A DNA stretch of 64,000 bases, taken from the NCBI RefSeq assembly GCF_027912515.1, contig NZ_CP115464.1, positions 3,263,501 through 3,327,500 on the forward strand, given 5' to 3'. Each line of letters opens with the position of its first letter. Positions within the stretch are counted from its first letter, which is position 1. The notes beneath the pieces are model-generated. The model made no database searches. It saw nothing but the letters and a program-made list of their open reading frames with translations, and was not told where the DNA came from. The position numbers and the translations under genes were made by a program. The stretch is from Brevundimonas sp. NIBR10 (GTDB lineage: Bacteria > Pseudomonadota > Alphaproteobacteria > Caulobacterales > Caulobacteraceae). Shown in pieces: positions 1 through 9,010 of the stretch.

Positions 1-107
1 TTGGCGAACACCCGCTCGGGCGCGAGGATCGATGGGTCTGGAGTGGTCTGGGCCATCGCGGAACCGGCCGCCAGAAGCAGCGTCGAAGCAAGGAGAACTG
101 TGCGCAT
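1..107 (-). CDS. N-terminus of a secreted protein, cut by the left window edge
   Basis: The minus strand opens at 107 with ATG and encodes about 35 residues before the window ends. They form a clear Sec signal peptide: an MRT start, a hydrophobic Leu/Ala core and a probable SAMA-Q cleavage site near residue 20. The mature start (DPSILAPERVFA) resembles the N-terminus of some S9/DPP-IV peptidases, but that is only an impression from a dozen residues. It is divergent from the ferredoxin reductase at 224, and the 116-base gap must hold both promoters. Confidence 0.55.
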   Translation of the reverse strand, partial: MRTVLLASTLLLAAGSAMAQTTPDPSILAPERVFA

Positions 108-223
108 TCCCAATAGCTAGCGAGCCAATCTATCGCCGTCACCGAGATTTTTTCGGCCAGACCGGCCCGATGCGACGGCGGCGCGCCTTTCGGACCCGCG
201 CCACAGTCCTTAAACAGACCGGG

Positions 224-1048
224 ATGACCGACGCCCTCCTCTCCCCCGCAGCCGTGACGCCGCCTAAGCCCAGCCCCTTCCACGGGCTGACGGTGAAATG
301 GGTCAAGCACTGGACCGACAGCCTGTTCTCCTTCGCCGTCGAACGGCCGGAGGATTTCCGCTTTCGCTCGGGCGAGTTCGTCATGATCGGCCTGCCGGGC
401 GAGGACGGTGGAAAGCCGGTACTGCGCGCCTATTCGATCGCCAGCCCCGGCTGGGCCGAGGAACTGGAGTTCTTCTCGATCAAGGTCGCCGACGGCCCCC
501 TGACCAGCCGCCTGCAAAAGATCCAGGCCGGCGACACAGTCCTGATGGGCAAGAAGCCGACGGGGACCCTGGTTCTGGACGCCCTGACCGGCGGCGAGCG
601 GCTGTGGCTGATCGGCACTGGCACGGGCCTGGCTCCCTGGCTGGCCGTGGCGCGCGATCCGGACACCTATTCCCGTTTCGGTCAGGTCATCGTCTGTCAC
701 ACGGTGCGCAACGTCGCCGACCTCGCCTACCGCGACTTCTTCAGCCGCGAGATCCATGACGATCCCCTGATCGGCGACGAGGCGAAGGCGCAGTTGGTCT
801 ATTATCCGACCGTCACCCGCGAACGGTTCGAGACGCCGGGCCGCATCACCGACCGCATCAAGTCCGGTGACGTCTTCGCCGACCTGGGCCTGCCCATCGG
901 GTTCTCGCCCAACACCGACCGCGTCATGCTGTGCGGCTCCATGGCCATGATCAAGGAGACCGGCGAACTGCTGGAATCCTACGGCCTGAAAGAGGGGTCG
1001 AACGCCGAACCCGGCGACTATGTGCTGGAACGGGCGTTCGTCGGATAG
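224..1048 (+). CDS. fpr: Ferredoxin-NADP reductase (FNR-like)
   Basis: 274-residue cytoplasmic flavoprotein expected to move electrons between NADPH and ferredoxin/flavodoxin. The FAD-binding half carries the RAYSIAS motif (R-x-Y-S/T) near residue 70, and the NADP-binding half has GTGTGLAPWL near residue 135 and the LCGSMAMI motif near 240. It ends in YVLERAFVG, an aromatic-free bacterial Fpr-type tail. The open frame extends upstream to 32, but family length and the homologous start (MTDALL) favour ATG 224. It could supply reduced flavin chemistry to the halogenases further along, but nothing in the sequence links them. Confidence 0.9.
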   Translation: MTDALLSPAAVTPPKPSPFHGLTVKWVKHWTDSLFSFAVERPEDFRFRSGEFVMIGLPGEDGGKPVLRAYSIASPGWAEELEFFSIKVADGPLTSRLQKIQAGDTVLMGKKPTGTLVLDALTGGERLWLIGTGTGLAPWLAVARDPDTYSRFGQVIVCHTVRNVADLAYRDFFSREIHDDPLIGDEAKAQLVYYPTVTRERFETPGRITDRIKSGDVFADLGLPIGFSPNTDRVMLCGSMAMIKETGELLESYGLKEGSNAEPGDYVLERAFVG

Positions 1049-1101
1049 GTCGCAGGCATCGGGCCTTGGCGGGGCGCCCTGCCCGCGCTAGTTCCCCCGC
1101 T

Positions 1102-1434
1102 ATGCACAAGCCCGCCCTCGTCGCCGTCGATCCGCGTCTGGATCCGTCCGAATGCACGACGATGGTGGAGGTGCGCCAGGGGGTCGACGCCCTGGATCGC
1201 GCGTTGGTCGCTCTGATCGCCGAACGTCAGCGCTACATGGACGCCGCCGCCCGCATCAAGCCCGACCGCGACGCCGTCCACGACGACGCCCGCATCGAGG
1301 ACGTTGTTTCAAAGGTTCTGGCCGCCGCCGAGGCCCACCACCTGTCGCCCGACATCGCCGAACCCGTCTGGCGCACCCTGATCGACCGCTGCATCGCCCA
1401 CGAGTTCGGCGTCTACGACCGGACGCGCAGCTAG
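1102..1434 (+). CDS. Chorismate mutase, AroQ class
   Basis: 110-residue all-helical protein of the AroQ/PchB class, which converts chorismate to prephenate (or, in PchB, removes pyruvate from isochorismate). Support comes from the helix-1 pattern VRQGVDALDRALVALIAER, the basic residues of the active site (R in VRQ, K in RIKPDR) and the ending pattern around WRTLIDRCIAHEF. It has no regulatory domain, so it is a stand-alone enzyme. Its stop codon overlaps the stop of the convergent Hpt gene in a shared CTAG. Mutase and lyase cannot be told apart with certainty from sequence. Confidence 0.85.
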   Translation: MHKPALVAVDPRLDPSECTTMVEVRQGVDALDRALVALIAERQRYMDAAARIKPDRDAVHDDARIEDVVSKVLAAAEAHHLSPDIAEPVWRTLIDRCIAHEFGVYDRTRS

Positions 1435-1784
1435 GACCGCAGCGACCGCAACATCAGCTCGTGCCGCCAGGCCGCGACGTCCGCCAGGGCCTTGTCGAGC
1501 GCCGTCCTGACCCGGTCCAAAGCGGGCGCGGCCAGCGCCTGATCCGCGATTTCGGCGTCCGCGCAGATCGCGGCCAGTGGCCCCGCCCCGATCCCCGCCG
1601 CCGCACCCCGGATCGTGTGGACGGCGTCACGCCAGCCGTCCGTCTTCGGCTCCAGCATGGCCGACCACATGGCCGCCTGTTCGGCGAACAGGCCCAGCAC
1701 CTCTTCGGCGATCGCATCGTCACCCCCGGTCATGCGATCGAGCACACCGAAGTCCACCGCGCCGGACAGGTCCCGCTGCGCCAT
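1431..1784 (-). CDS. Single-domain Hpt phosphotransfer protein
   Basis: 117-residue helical protein with the histidine-phosphotransfer signature HTIRGAAAGIGA near residue 57; the histidine would accept a phosphoryl group from a receiver domain and pass it on. No catalytic or DNA-binding domain is present. The ATG at 1784 overlaps the TGA of the upstream permease (TGATG on the minus strand), indicating translational coupling. The hybrid kinase at 26085 lacks its own Hpt domain, so this protein is a conceivable partner, but it lies 24 kb away and the link is speculation. Confidence 0.75.
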   Translation of the reverse strand: MAQRDLSGAVDFGVLDRMTGGDDAIAEEVLGLFAEQAAMWSAMLEPKTDGWRDAVHTIRGAAAGIGAGPLAAICADAEIADQALAAPALDRVRTALDKALADVAAWRHELMLRSLRS

Positions 1785-3223
1785 CAGGGCTGGCTTGCAG
1801 GCGCTTTGGCCAGTCGCGCGTTCTTCGACGACCAGATGAGATAGATCACCAGCCCGACCGCATTCCAGGCGAAGAAGCCCAGCTGGGTGCTCGGCTTGAG
1901 GCTCAGGAAGAACACCACGCAGCCGACGACGGTAATCGCCGCCACCACGGGCCACAGCGGGGCCTTGAACAGCCGCTTCCGCGACGGATCGCGCAGCCGC
2001 AGCACCACCAGACAGACCCCCACGGCACAGAAGGCCGCCAGCGTCCCCGCATTGGCCAGCGATGCCAGCTCGTCCAGCGGCAACAGCCCGGCCAGGATCG
2101 CCACCACCACCGCCGTGAACACCGTCACCAGCGCCGGAACGCCCCGCGTCGATATCTGCGCCAGCCGCACCGGCAGCAGGCCGTCACGCGCCATGCCCAG
2201 GAAGATGCGGCTCTGGCCGAACAGGAAGGCCAACAGGACGGTCGGCAGGGCGACCACCGCCGACACGCCGATCCACTTCGCCGCCGTCCCCTGCCCCAGG
2301 TCGCGCAGGATCAGGGCCAGGGGTTCGGGGCTGGCCGCGAAGGACGCCACCGGCCGGGCCCCGATCGCTGCGGCCGCCACCACCATATACAGGGCCGTGC
2401 AGATCAGCATCGAGCCGACGATGCCGATGGCCAGATCGCGCTCGGGCTTCTTGGTCTCTTCCGCCGCCGTCGAGATGGCGTCGAAGCCGTAGAAGGCGAA
2501 GAAGATGATGGCCGCCGCCGCCATGACCCCCGTCTTGACGAACGGTGCCCCGAAGCCCTCGGGCATGAAGGGGGTGAAGTTGGCCGCGTCGAACGACGGC
2601 AGGGCCAGCACCACGAAGACGATCAGGGCGACGATCTTGATGACCACCAGGGCCACATTCACGTTCGCGCTCTCGCGCGTGCCCAGCAGCAACAGTCCGG
2701 TCACCACACCGATGATGAAGACCGCCGGGAGGTTGATGATCCCGCCCGCGTGCGGCCCCATGGTCAGGGCCGCCGGCAGAGCCAGGCTGACCCCGCCGAT
2801 ATCGAGCCCGTTCAGGAAGCCGACCGCATAACCCGACCAGCCCACGGCCACCGCCGACACGACCAGCGAATACTCAAGGATCAGGCTCCACCCCACGATC
2901 CAGGCGAACAACTCGCCCAGCACCGCATAGGAATAGACATAGGCGCTGCCCGCCGCCGGCATCATGGTCGACAGTTCGGCATAGGCCAGGGCCGCACAGG
3001 CACAGACCAGTCCCGCCAGCCCGAACGACACCAGCACCGCCGGCCCCGCCAGTCCGGCTCCGACCCCGATCAGGGTCAGGATGCCGGTCCCTACGATGGC
3101 CCCGACGCCCAGCGCCAGCAGGTGCGGCCAGCTCAGCGTCGCCTTGAGGCGCGGCCCATGCGTGGCCTCGTCATGCGGTTCATGCATCGCATCGATCGAC
3201 GTGCGCCGGTTCCAGAACGCCAT
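1784..3223 (-). CDS. APC-superfamily amino-acid permease (cationic amino-acid transporter type)
   Basis: 479-residue inner-membrane permease with about 12-14 hydrophobic segments. The first membrane helix carries the APC substrate-site motif GVGAIVGTGIL near residue 40, and the AYAELSTMMPAAGSAY stretch that follows is typical of the CAT/YhdG branch. The family usually moves amino acids with protons; the substrate here cannot be read. It is the first gene of a two-gene unit with the Hpt protein, an odd pairing that may hint at regulation of uptake by phosphorelay. Confidence 0.88.
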   Translation of the reverse strand: MAFWNRRTSIDAMHEPHDEATHGPRLKATLSWPHLLALGVGAIVGTGILTLIGVGAGLAGPAVLVSFGLAGLVCACAALAYAELSTMMPAAGSAYVYSYAVLGELFAWIVGWSLILEYSLVVSAVAVGWSGYAVGFLNGLDIGGVSLALPAALTMGPHAGGIINLPAVFIIGVVTGLLLLGTRESANVNVALVVIKIVALIVFVVLALPSFDAANFTPFMPEGFGAPFVKTGVMAAAAIIFFAFYGFDAISTAAEETKKPERDLAIGIVGSMLICTALYMVVAAAAIGARPVASFAASPEPLALILRDLGQGTAAKWIGVSAVVALPTVLLAFLFGQSRIFLGMARDGLLPVRLAQISTRGVPALVTVFTAVVVAILAGLLPLDELASLANAGTLAAFCAVGVCLVVLRLRDPSRKRLFKAPLWPVVAAITVVGCVVFFLSLKPSTQLGFFAWNAVGLVIYLIWSSKNARLAKAPASQP

Positions 3224-3378
3224 GGATGAGCCTCTCCCGCTGATTCCCCCGTGACCTTACAGCGCGCCAGGCCCATTTGCGAAAGTCGTTCGCAAATCCG
3301 GGGTTGCGCGACGCGTCTTCCCCCGGTATGTCCGCCCCTCCCCGACGCTCACCAAGGCGAAGGGGCGCGAGATGGTAC

Positions 3379-3454
<76 letters not shown>

Positions 3455-3520
3455 TCGTTCGTCTTCGATCATTCCAGGCCGCCCCCCCGGTCACGACCAC
3501 TCCGACGTCGGCGACCGTGA

Positions 3521-4282
3521 TTACGTCCAGCCGCCGTCGACGACATACTGCTGGTTCGTGATCGCCGAGGCCTCCGAGGACGTGAGAAACACCACGACGC
3601 GCGCGATGTCCTCGGGGACGAGCCGGCGCTTCAGGCATTGCCGCTCGTAGAGTTCCCGCTCGGAGTCCGGCGTCACCCATTTCTCGAGCTGGCGCTCGGT
3701 CATGATCCAGCCGGGAGCCAGGGCGTTGACCCGCACGCCATGCTGGCCAAAGTCCCGGGCCAGCGATCGCGTCAGCCCCAGCACCGCCGACTTGGACGCC
3801 GTATAGGCCGCCATGCCGCCCTGACCGATCATCCAGGAGGTCGAACCCAGGTTGAGAATCGACCCGCGTCCGTTGGCGACCATGTCCGGCAGGACGGCCT
3901 GGGCCGCGAAGAACTGGTGCTTCAGATTGACCGCGATGCGACCGTCCCAATAGGCCTCGGTGACCTCGAGCGTCGCGTGCCGTTCGTCGTGGGCGGCGTT
4001 GTTGATCAGGGCCTCGATCGGCCCGAAGCGGCTGCGGACGGCGTCGATGGTCGCCTTCAGCGCCGGGATATCGGTCAGGTCGCATGGGAAGAAGGCCGCA
4101 TCGCCCTTCCCGCTTCCGTTGATCTCGGCCTCCAGTGCTGATCCTCGGGCCTGATCGATGTCGATGAAGGCGACGCGGGAGCCCTGGCGTGCGAAGGCCC
4201 GGACGATCGCTTCGCCGATCCCTGCGGCTCCGCCGGTGACGATGACCGTCTGGCCCGCCAGATCCGGATAGACTGCGCCCAT
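3521..4282 (-). CDS. XylB-like sugar 1-dehydrogenase (SDR)
   Basis: 253-residue short-chain dehydrogenase. It has the NAD-binding TGGAAGIG near residue 18, NNAAHDERH near 88, the catalytic S (GSTSW) and Y-x-x-x-K (YTASK) near 150, and a C-terminal VDGGWT. From memory, it shares family-specific stretches with Caulobacter crescentus D-xylose 1-dehydrogenase XylB: an NNA-x-x-D-x-RH block, YWDxRIxVNL, W-x-TP and QCLKxRxVPE. The predicted role is oxidation of D-xylose or L-arabinose to the lactone, the first step of oxidative pentose catabolism. GTG at 4288 is also possible; ATG 4282 has better spacing to AAAGAGAG. L-fucose or another aldose are alternatives. Confidence 0.82.
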   Translation of the reverse strand: MGAVYPDLAGQTVIVTGGAAGIGEAIVRAFARQGSRVAFIDIDQARGSALEAEINGSGKGDAAFFPCDLTDIPALKATIDAVRSRFGPIEALINNAAHDERHATLEVTEAYWDGRIAVNLKHQFFAAQAVLPDMVANGRGSILNLGSTSWMIGQGGMAAYTASKSAVLGLTRSLARDFGQHGVRVNALAPGWIMTERQLEKWVTPDSERELYERQCLKRRLVPEDIARVVVFLTSSEASAITNQQYVVDGGWT

Positions 4283-4318
4283 GACCACTCTCTTTCGCTA
4301 AGTTCGTTTCTGGCGTGT

Positions 4319-5260
4319 TCAGGTCTTGGCCTGGAGCCAGCCGTTGACGTCCAGCCAGCGCATGAAGACGTCGAACCAGCCCAGGCTGGTGCGGCCTTCG
4401 TTGCCCAGGCCGAAACCGTGGCCGCCGTTCTGATAGAGGTGCAGTTCGACCGGCCTGCCGGCCCGGTGCCAGGACTCGACCAGGCCGATGCCGCGGTTGC
4501 CGAACAGCGGGTCATCGATCGCCAGAGCCACGAACATGGGCGGCGCGTCGGCGGGCACCTCGACCGGGTCCATGGCCCCATAGATCGGTGCGATGAAGGC
4601 CGGCCTGGCCGCTCCCCCCGCCAGGGTCGTGGCCATGGTCGTGCCGGCGCCGGCCGAGAAGCCGACCATGCCGATGCGCTCGGGGTCGACGCCCCATTCC
4701 CCGGCGCGGGTGCGGATCAAGGCGAAGGCGGCCTCTGCGTCGGCGACCGGATTGGCGAAGGGCCCGCCGGGCCGGGACGACATGGCATCGACCGTCGGGC
4801 GCGGCGGCCGGCGTTCGCCTTCGGCGAACATGCCGTTCATGTTCCGCTCGAACTCGGCCAGATCTGCGGGCGTGGGCTGCAGCCGGTATTTCAGGACGAA
4901 GGCGGCGATGCCCCGGTCGGCCAGGGCCTGGGCGACCTCCCAGCCCTCGTTGTTCATCGACAGCCAGCGCAGGCCGCCGCCGGGTGCCACGACCACGGCG
5001 GCGCCGTTGGCCTTGCCGGCCGCCGGCAGGACCGGGGTCAGGGTGGCGACCGTGACGTTGCGCGTGAAGATATCGCCCCACTGGTTGAACCAGGTTTCGG
5101 GTGAGGACTGTCCATCGACCCCGCCGGTGTTCAGTGGAATGGCGTTGGGCTCGGCCGGGGCCTCGGCGGGGGTGACGGGCGAGGTCTGGGCCAGGGCGGG
5201 CGCGGCCGACAGGCCGAGAGCCGCCAGCAGAGCCAAGGCCGCGATGGGACGAAGTTTCAC
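4319..5260 (-). CDS. Secreted alpha/beta-hydrolase, acetyl-xylan/feruloyl-esterase-like
   Basis: 313-residue alpha/beta-hydrolase with a Sec signal peptide (hydrophobic core ending in APALA-Q). It shows an oxyanion-region VVAPGGG, nucleophile elbow GFSAG near residue 195, and a C-terminal GGHGFG that supplies the catalytic histidine. The layout matches BD-FAE/Axe-like carbohydrate esterases that remove acetyl or feruloyl groups from xylan. GTG 5260 is preferred: AGGA lies about 10 bases upstream and the signal peptide starts there, while the upstream ATG at 5293 has no ribosome site. It sits 36 bases from the XylB-like gene, so the two probably share a transcript. Confidence 0.8.
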   Translation of the reverse strand: MKLRPIAALALLAALGLSAAPALAQTSPVTPAEAPAEPNAIPLNTGGVDGQSSPETWFNQWGDIFTRNVTVATLTPVLPAAGKANGAAVVVAPGGGLRWLSMNNEGWEVAQALADRGIAAFVLKYRLQPTPADLAEFERNMNGMFAEGERRPPRPTVDAMSSRPGGPFANPVADAEAAFALIRTRAGEWGVDPERIGMVGFSAGAGTTMATTLAGGAARPAFIAPIYGAMDPVEVPADAPPMFVALAIDDPLFGNRGIGLVESWHRAGRPVELHLYQNGGHGFGLGNEGRTSLGWFDVFMRWLDVNGWLQAKT

Positions 5261-5320
5261 TTGGCGTGTCCTGTTGAGATGTTGATCGGGCACCGGTGCG
5301 CGCTGGAGACCGTCACCGGA

Positions 5321-6631
5321 TCAGGCGCTGACGTCGGACGTCGGCAAGGCGTGGGTCGGGCGCGAGCCCCACAAAGCGTAGAACAGGATGTACAGCTCGC
5401 AGACCATGGTCAGCAGGAAGGACAGCTGCAGGCCGTAGCGGTCGGCCAGCCACCCCTGCACCACGACCAGGGCCCCGCCGGCGATGGCCATGATCAGCAG
5501 ACCGGACCCCTCCTCGGTCAACGGCCCCAGACCCTTGATGCCCAGGGTGAAGATGGTCGGGAACATGATCGAGTGGAACAGGCCGACAGAGATCAGCGCC
5601 CACATCGCCAGAGGTCCGCTGGCAAAGGTCGCAACCCCCATGACCACGAAGGCGCCGACGGCGAAGACGGCCAGGACCTTGTCGGCCGGGAAACGGTGCG
5701 TCAGCCAGCTGCCGAAGAACCGACCCACCATCATCCCGCCCCACAGGATGGCCAGATAACGTGAGGCTTGCTCCTGGCTGATGGCGGCGATGTCCGGCTG
5801 GGACACGAAGTTGATGAACAGGTTGGCCACGCCGATCTCGGCGATCAGATAGATGAAGATGGCCGGCACGCCCCAGACCAGGTTGCGGTGCTTCCACAGG
5901 GACAGGCCCTTGCGATCCGCGGCGCTGGCGCGACGACCCGAGGCATTGATGGTCGGCAGGGGAAAACGGGCGATGACCACGGCCAGCAGGGCCAGCACCA
6001 CCGCCACAATGATATAAGGCAGGATGACCGACTGGGCGTCGGCATAACGCTCGGCTGCGGTCAGCACGACCTCGCCCTGGGCCGTACCGCCGCTGGAACG
6101 CCCCAGGATCAGATACCCCGCGAACAGCGGCGCGAGCGTCGTGCCCAGGGAGTTGAAAGCCTGGACAAGGTTCAGTCGCGACGAGCCCGTCTCCGGCGGT
6201 CCGATCACCGTGACATAGGGGTTGGCCGCGACCTGAAGCAGGGTGATGCCGCTGGCGATGACGAACAGGGCGGTCAGGACCAGAGCGTATGAGGCCAGTC
6301 GTGCCGCAGGGACCATCATCAGGGCGCCGACCGCCATCACGGCCAGGCCGGTGACGATCGACCGCTTGTAGCCGATCCGCTCGATCAGCTTGGCCGACGG
6401 GATCGAGGCCACGAAATAGGCAATAAACCAGACCGATTCGATCAGGGTCGTCCGGGTGTAGTCCAGCACGAACACACTGCGCAGATGGGGCAGCAGGGTG
6501 TTGTTGATGACGGTGATGAACCCCCACATGAAGAACAGGGTGGCCAGCAACGACAGAACGGCGCGCGCCCCGGGTCCCCCCGTCGCGCCGGGTTGAGCCT
6601 GGGCCGTCAAGCCCGATACCGGTCCTGCCAT
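5321..6631 (-). CDS. FucP/GluP-type sugar:proton symporter (MFS)
   Basis: 436-residue, 12-helix inner-membrane carrier of the fucose permease family. The first helix carries FFMWGFITVINNTLLPHL, a family hallmark, followed by YFVASIPSAKLIERIGYK (motif A region) and LQVAANPYVTVIGP in helix 4. Members import fucose, glucose, galactose, xylose or arabinose with protons. ATG 6631 is chosen because AGGGGA sits 9 bases upstream; ATGs at 6658 and 6694 lack this. It faces the aldose epimerase across a gap with a TTGTCAGAC site, so both may be co-regulated. Confidence 0.87.
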   Translation of the reverse strand: MAGPVSGLTAQAQPGATGGPGARAVLSLLATLFFMWGFITVINNTLLPHLRSVFVLDYTRTTLIESVWFIAYFVASIPSAKLIERIGYKRSIVTGLAVMAVGALMMVPAARLASYALVLTALFVIASGITLLQVAANPYVTVIGPPETGSSRLNLVQAFNSLGTTLAPLFAGYLILGRSSGGTAQGEVVLTAAERYADAQSVILPYIIVAVVLALLAVVIARFPLPTINASGRRASAADRKGLSLWKHRNLVWGVPAIFIYLIAEIGVANLFINFVSQPDIAAISQEQASRYLAILWGGMMVGRFFGSWLTHRFPADKVLAVFAVGAFVVMGVATFASGPLAMWALISVGLFHSIMFPTIFTLGIKGLGPLTEEGSGLLIMAIAGGALVVVQGWLADRYGLQLSFLLTMVCELYILFYALWGSRPTHALPTSDVSA

Positions 6632-6694
6632 CGTCTTCGTTTCCCCTGCAGCAGACATCTCGGGTGGGTCCGGCGCCGCTTGCTCTCGTCTCAT

Positions 6695-6705
6695 TTGTCA
6701 GACTA
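6695..6705. promoter_or_regulatory. Candidate FadR/GntR-type operator (TTGTCAGACTA)
   Basis: One of nine intergenic copies of a TCAGAC-core element, located between the divergent FucP-type permease and aldose epimerase genes. The left arm TTGTC and right arm GAC fit a palindrome with a one-base spacer, as in the copy at 61695. Confidence 0.5.
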
Positions 6706-6760
6706 TTGTGCGGGCCAAGGCCGGGCGTCAAGCGCGGCGCAAAAAGCTTGGGGACGAACG

Positions 6761-7897
6761 ATGGTTAGAGCCGGATTGGCAATGACGGCACTGGTCTGGC
6801 TGGCGTCCTGGAGCGGAGTGTCGGCTGCCGAGGCGCGGCGTGAGGCGGCGGGTGTCCTTGCGGACGGAACCGCCGTCGAGGCCATCGTGCTGAGCAACGA
6901 TCACGGGGTCTCTGCCCGTATCCTGACCTATGGCGCGACCCTCCAGTCGATGAGCGGTCCCGATCGCGCCGGCCGCGTCGCAGACGTCGTGCTCGGCTAT
7001 GACAACGCCTCGGACTACGAGACCCATCCGAATTATTTCGGCGTCACGGTGGGGCGCTATGCCAACCGTATCGCGGGCGGACGGTTCACCCTTGATGGCC
7101 GGACCTATCAGCTCCCGCTGAACGACACGACCAACTCCCTGCACGGCGGAGGCAAGGCCTTCGACAAGGTGGTCTGGCGGGTGGTCTCGGTCGAGAGCGG
7201 TCCCCGGGCGCAGGTCGTGCTGTCCCATACCAGCCCGGACGGAGACGCCGGCTATCCGGGGCGGCTCGACGCGACCGTGACCTACAGCCTCGACGACACC
7301 GGCGCCCTGACCATCGCGTTTGGCGCGACGACCTCGGCACCGACCATCGTCAACATGACCAACCACGCGATCTTCAACCTGGCAGGCGAAGGTGCGCCGG
7401 GGGGGATCGAGGGACACCGGCTGACCATCCCGGCGGCGGCCTATACGCCTGTGGATGCGGCGCTGATTCCGACCGGCGAACTGCGGCCGGTCGCCGGCAC
7501 GGTGTTCGATTTCCGCACGCCACGGATCATCGGCGAGGGCCTGCGTGACGCGCGCGACGAGCAGATCCGCCTGGGGCGCGGCTATGATCACAACTTCGCC
7601 CTCGACAAGGGCCTGACGGACCAGCCGCTACTCGCGGCCCGTCTCGAAGATCCACACAGCGGACGGGTGCTGGAGGTGTTGACCACCGACCCCGGGGTCC
7701 AAGTCTATTCCGGCAATTTCCTCGACGGGACCCTCGTCGGCAAGGGCGGGCATCTCTACCGGATGGGCGACGGCCTTGCGCTGGAACCCCAGAAATTTCC
7801 CAATGCCCCGAACGTTCCGGCCTTCGTACCGGCCCGTGTCGATCCGGATCGGCCCTACAGACACGTGATGGTCTATCGCCTCACGACCGCCGACTGA
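6761..7897 (+). CDS. galM: Secreted aldose 1-epimerase (mutarotase)
   Basis: 378-residue galactose-mutarotase family protein that interconverts alpha and beta aldose anomers. The family residues are visible: GRYANRI near residue 95, LHGG with the binding His near 127, TNHAIFNL with the catalytic His near 205, and LALEPQKFPNAPN with the catalytic Glu near 340. A signal peptide (ending SGVSAAEA) places it in the periplasm, unlike cytoplasmic E. coli GalM. ATG 6761 follows GGGGA by 8 bases. The next gene begins 11 bases after its stop, suggesting one transcript. Confidence 0.9.
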   Translation: MVRAGLAMTALVWLASWSGVSAAEARREAAGVLADGTAVEAIVLSNDHGVSARILTYGATLQSMSGPDRAGRVADVVLGYDNASDYETHPNYFGVTVGRYANRIAGGRFTLDGRTYQLPLNDTTNSLHGGGKAFDKVVWRVVSVESGPRAQVVLSHTSPDGDAGYPGRLDATVTYSLDDTGALTIAFGATTSAPTIVNMTNHAIFNLAGEGAPGGIEGHRLTIPAAAYTPVDAALIPTGELRPVAGTVFDFRTPRIIGEGLRDARDEQIRLGRGYDHNFALDKGLTDQPLLAARLEDPHSGRVLEVLTTDPGVQVYSGNFLDGTLVGKGGHLYRMGDGLALEPQKFPNAPNVPAFVPARVDPDRPYRHVMVYRLTTAD

Positions 7898-7908
7898 GGC
7901 TCCGCTCC

Positions 7909-8895
7909 ATGCGCCTTCTCCAGCACCGGGCCGATGATGGCCGCCGGCAGGTCATCGCCGCCGATGGGCCCGACGCCCGCTTCATCAGGGGTGCCGAAAC
8001 TGTACGCGCCCTGGCCTGGGACGCCATCACGTCCGGTGCCGATCTGGCCACCGTCATCGACCGCCGCGGCCTGGGGGATGTCGTCGATCTGAACGTGGCG
8101 CTGGAGGCCGGCCGCCTGCTGGCCCCCATCGATCACGATGACCCGGCCCACCTGAGCCTGACCGGCACCGGCCTGACCCACCTCGGCTCGGCTGAGGGTC
8201 GCGACCAGATGCACCGGGCCGCCGCCGCCGCCGACCACCAGACCGATTCGATGCGGATGTTCCTGGAAGGGTTGAAGGGCGGCAAGCCTGCCCCCGGCGC
8301 GGTCGGCCAGCAGCCGGAATGGTTCTACAAGGGCGACGGGTCGCAGTTGGTCGGTCCCGGACAGCCTCTGACCATGCCCGCCTTCGCCCAGGACGGCGGC
8401 GAGGAGCCGGAACTGGCCGGCATCTATCTGATCGGACCGGACGGGACCCCGTGGCGGCTGGGCGTCTGCCTCGCCAACGAGTTCAGCGACCATGTGACCG
8501 AGCGCCACAATTACCTGTGGCTGGCCCATTCCAAACTGCGCCCGGCCGCTCTGGGACCGGAACTGCTCGTCGGAACCCCGCCGACGGATCTACGCGGGAC
8601 CAGCCGGATCCTGCGCGACGACAAGGTGCTGTGGGAACGGCCGTTCCTGTCGGGTGAGGACAACATGTCCCACAGCCTGACCAACCTCGAGCACCATCAC
8701 TTCAAATACGACCTGTTCCGTCGTCCCGGAGACGTCCACGTGCATTTCTTCGGGACCGCCACCCTCTCCTTCTCGGAAGGTGTGCGCACCCAGGTGGGCG
8801 ATGTGTTCGAGATCGAGGCGGCACCGTTCACGCTGCCGCTCAGAAATCCGCTGGTCCGCGCGGCCAAATCCCAGGCCGCCGTCCGCCGGCTCTAA
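7909..8895 (+). CDS. AraD1/GguC-family FAH-fold protein
   Basis: 328-residue protein of the fumarylacetoacetate-hydrolase superfamily, AraD1/GguC branch. Typical stretches are TGTGLTHLGSAEGRD near residue 85, QPEWFYKGDGS near 135, and the metal-site region DGGEEPELAGIYLIGPDG near 165, followed by NEFSDHVTE. Relatives sit in L-arabinose and related pentose operons and are thought to act on 2-keto-3-deoxy sugar acids; the exact reaction here is inferred, not shown. It lacks a signal peptide, so it is cytoplasmic even though the neighbouring epimerase is exported. Confidence 0.8.
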   Translation: MRLLQHRADDGRRQVIAADGPDARFIRGAETVRALAWDAITSGADLATVIDRRGLGDVVDLNVALEAGRLLAPIDHDDPAHLSLTGTGLTHLGSAEGRDQMHRAAAAADHQTDSMRMFLEGLKGGKPAPGAVGQQPEWFYKGDGSQLVGPGQPLTMPAFAQDGGEEPELAGIYLIGPDGTPWRLGVCLANEFSDHVTERHNYLWLAHSKLRPAALGPELLVGTPPTDLRGTSRILRDDKVLWERPFLSGEDNMSHSLTNLEHHHFKYDLFRRPGDVHVHFFGTATLSFSEGVRTQVGDVFEIEAAPFTLPLRNPLVRAAKSQAAVRRL

Positions 8896-8973
8896 GGCTC
8901 GCCGGGATAAGCGCCGTCGCCCGGAATGAGTGCGCGGCACAGCTTGACCTACGTTGTCATGGCCCTCACGGTC

Positions 8974-8984
8974 ATGTCAGACTT
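8974..8984. promoter_or_regulatory. Candidate FadR/GntR-type operator (ATGTCAGACTT)
   Basis: TCAGAC-core element 27 bases before the ATG of the cysteine-repeat protein at 9011 and about 80 bases past the AraD1-family stop. The position suits a promoter-proximal operator for the downstream gene. Confidence 0.45.
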
Positions 8985-9010
8985 TTCAGATTGCCGTACT
9001 GGATGACGTG

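Noticed and set aside
1577..3229. Long open frame on the plus strand opposite the permease
   Set aside because: It is Arg/His/Gln-rich with no motif and lies exactly opposite a convincing permease; typical GC-rich shadow.
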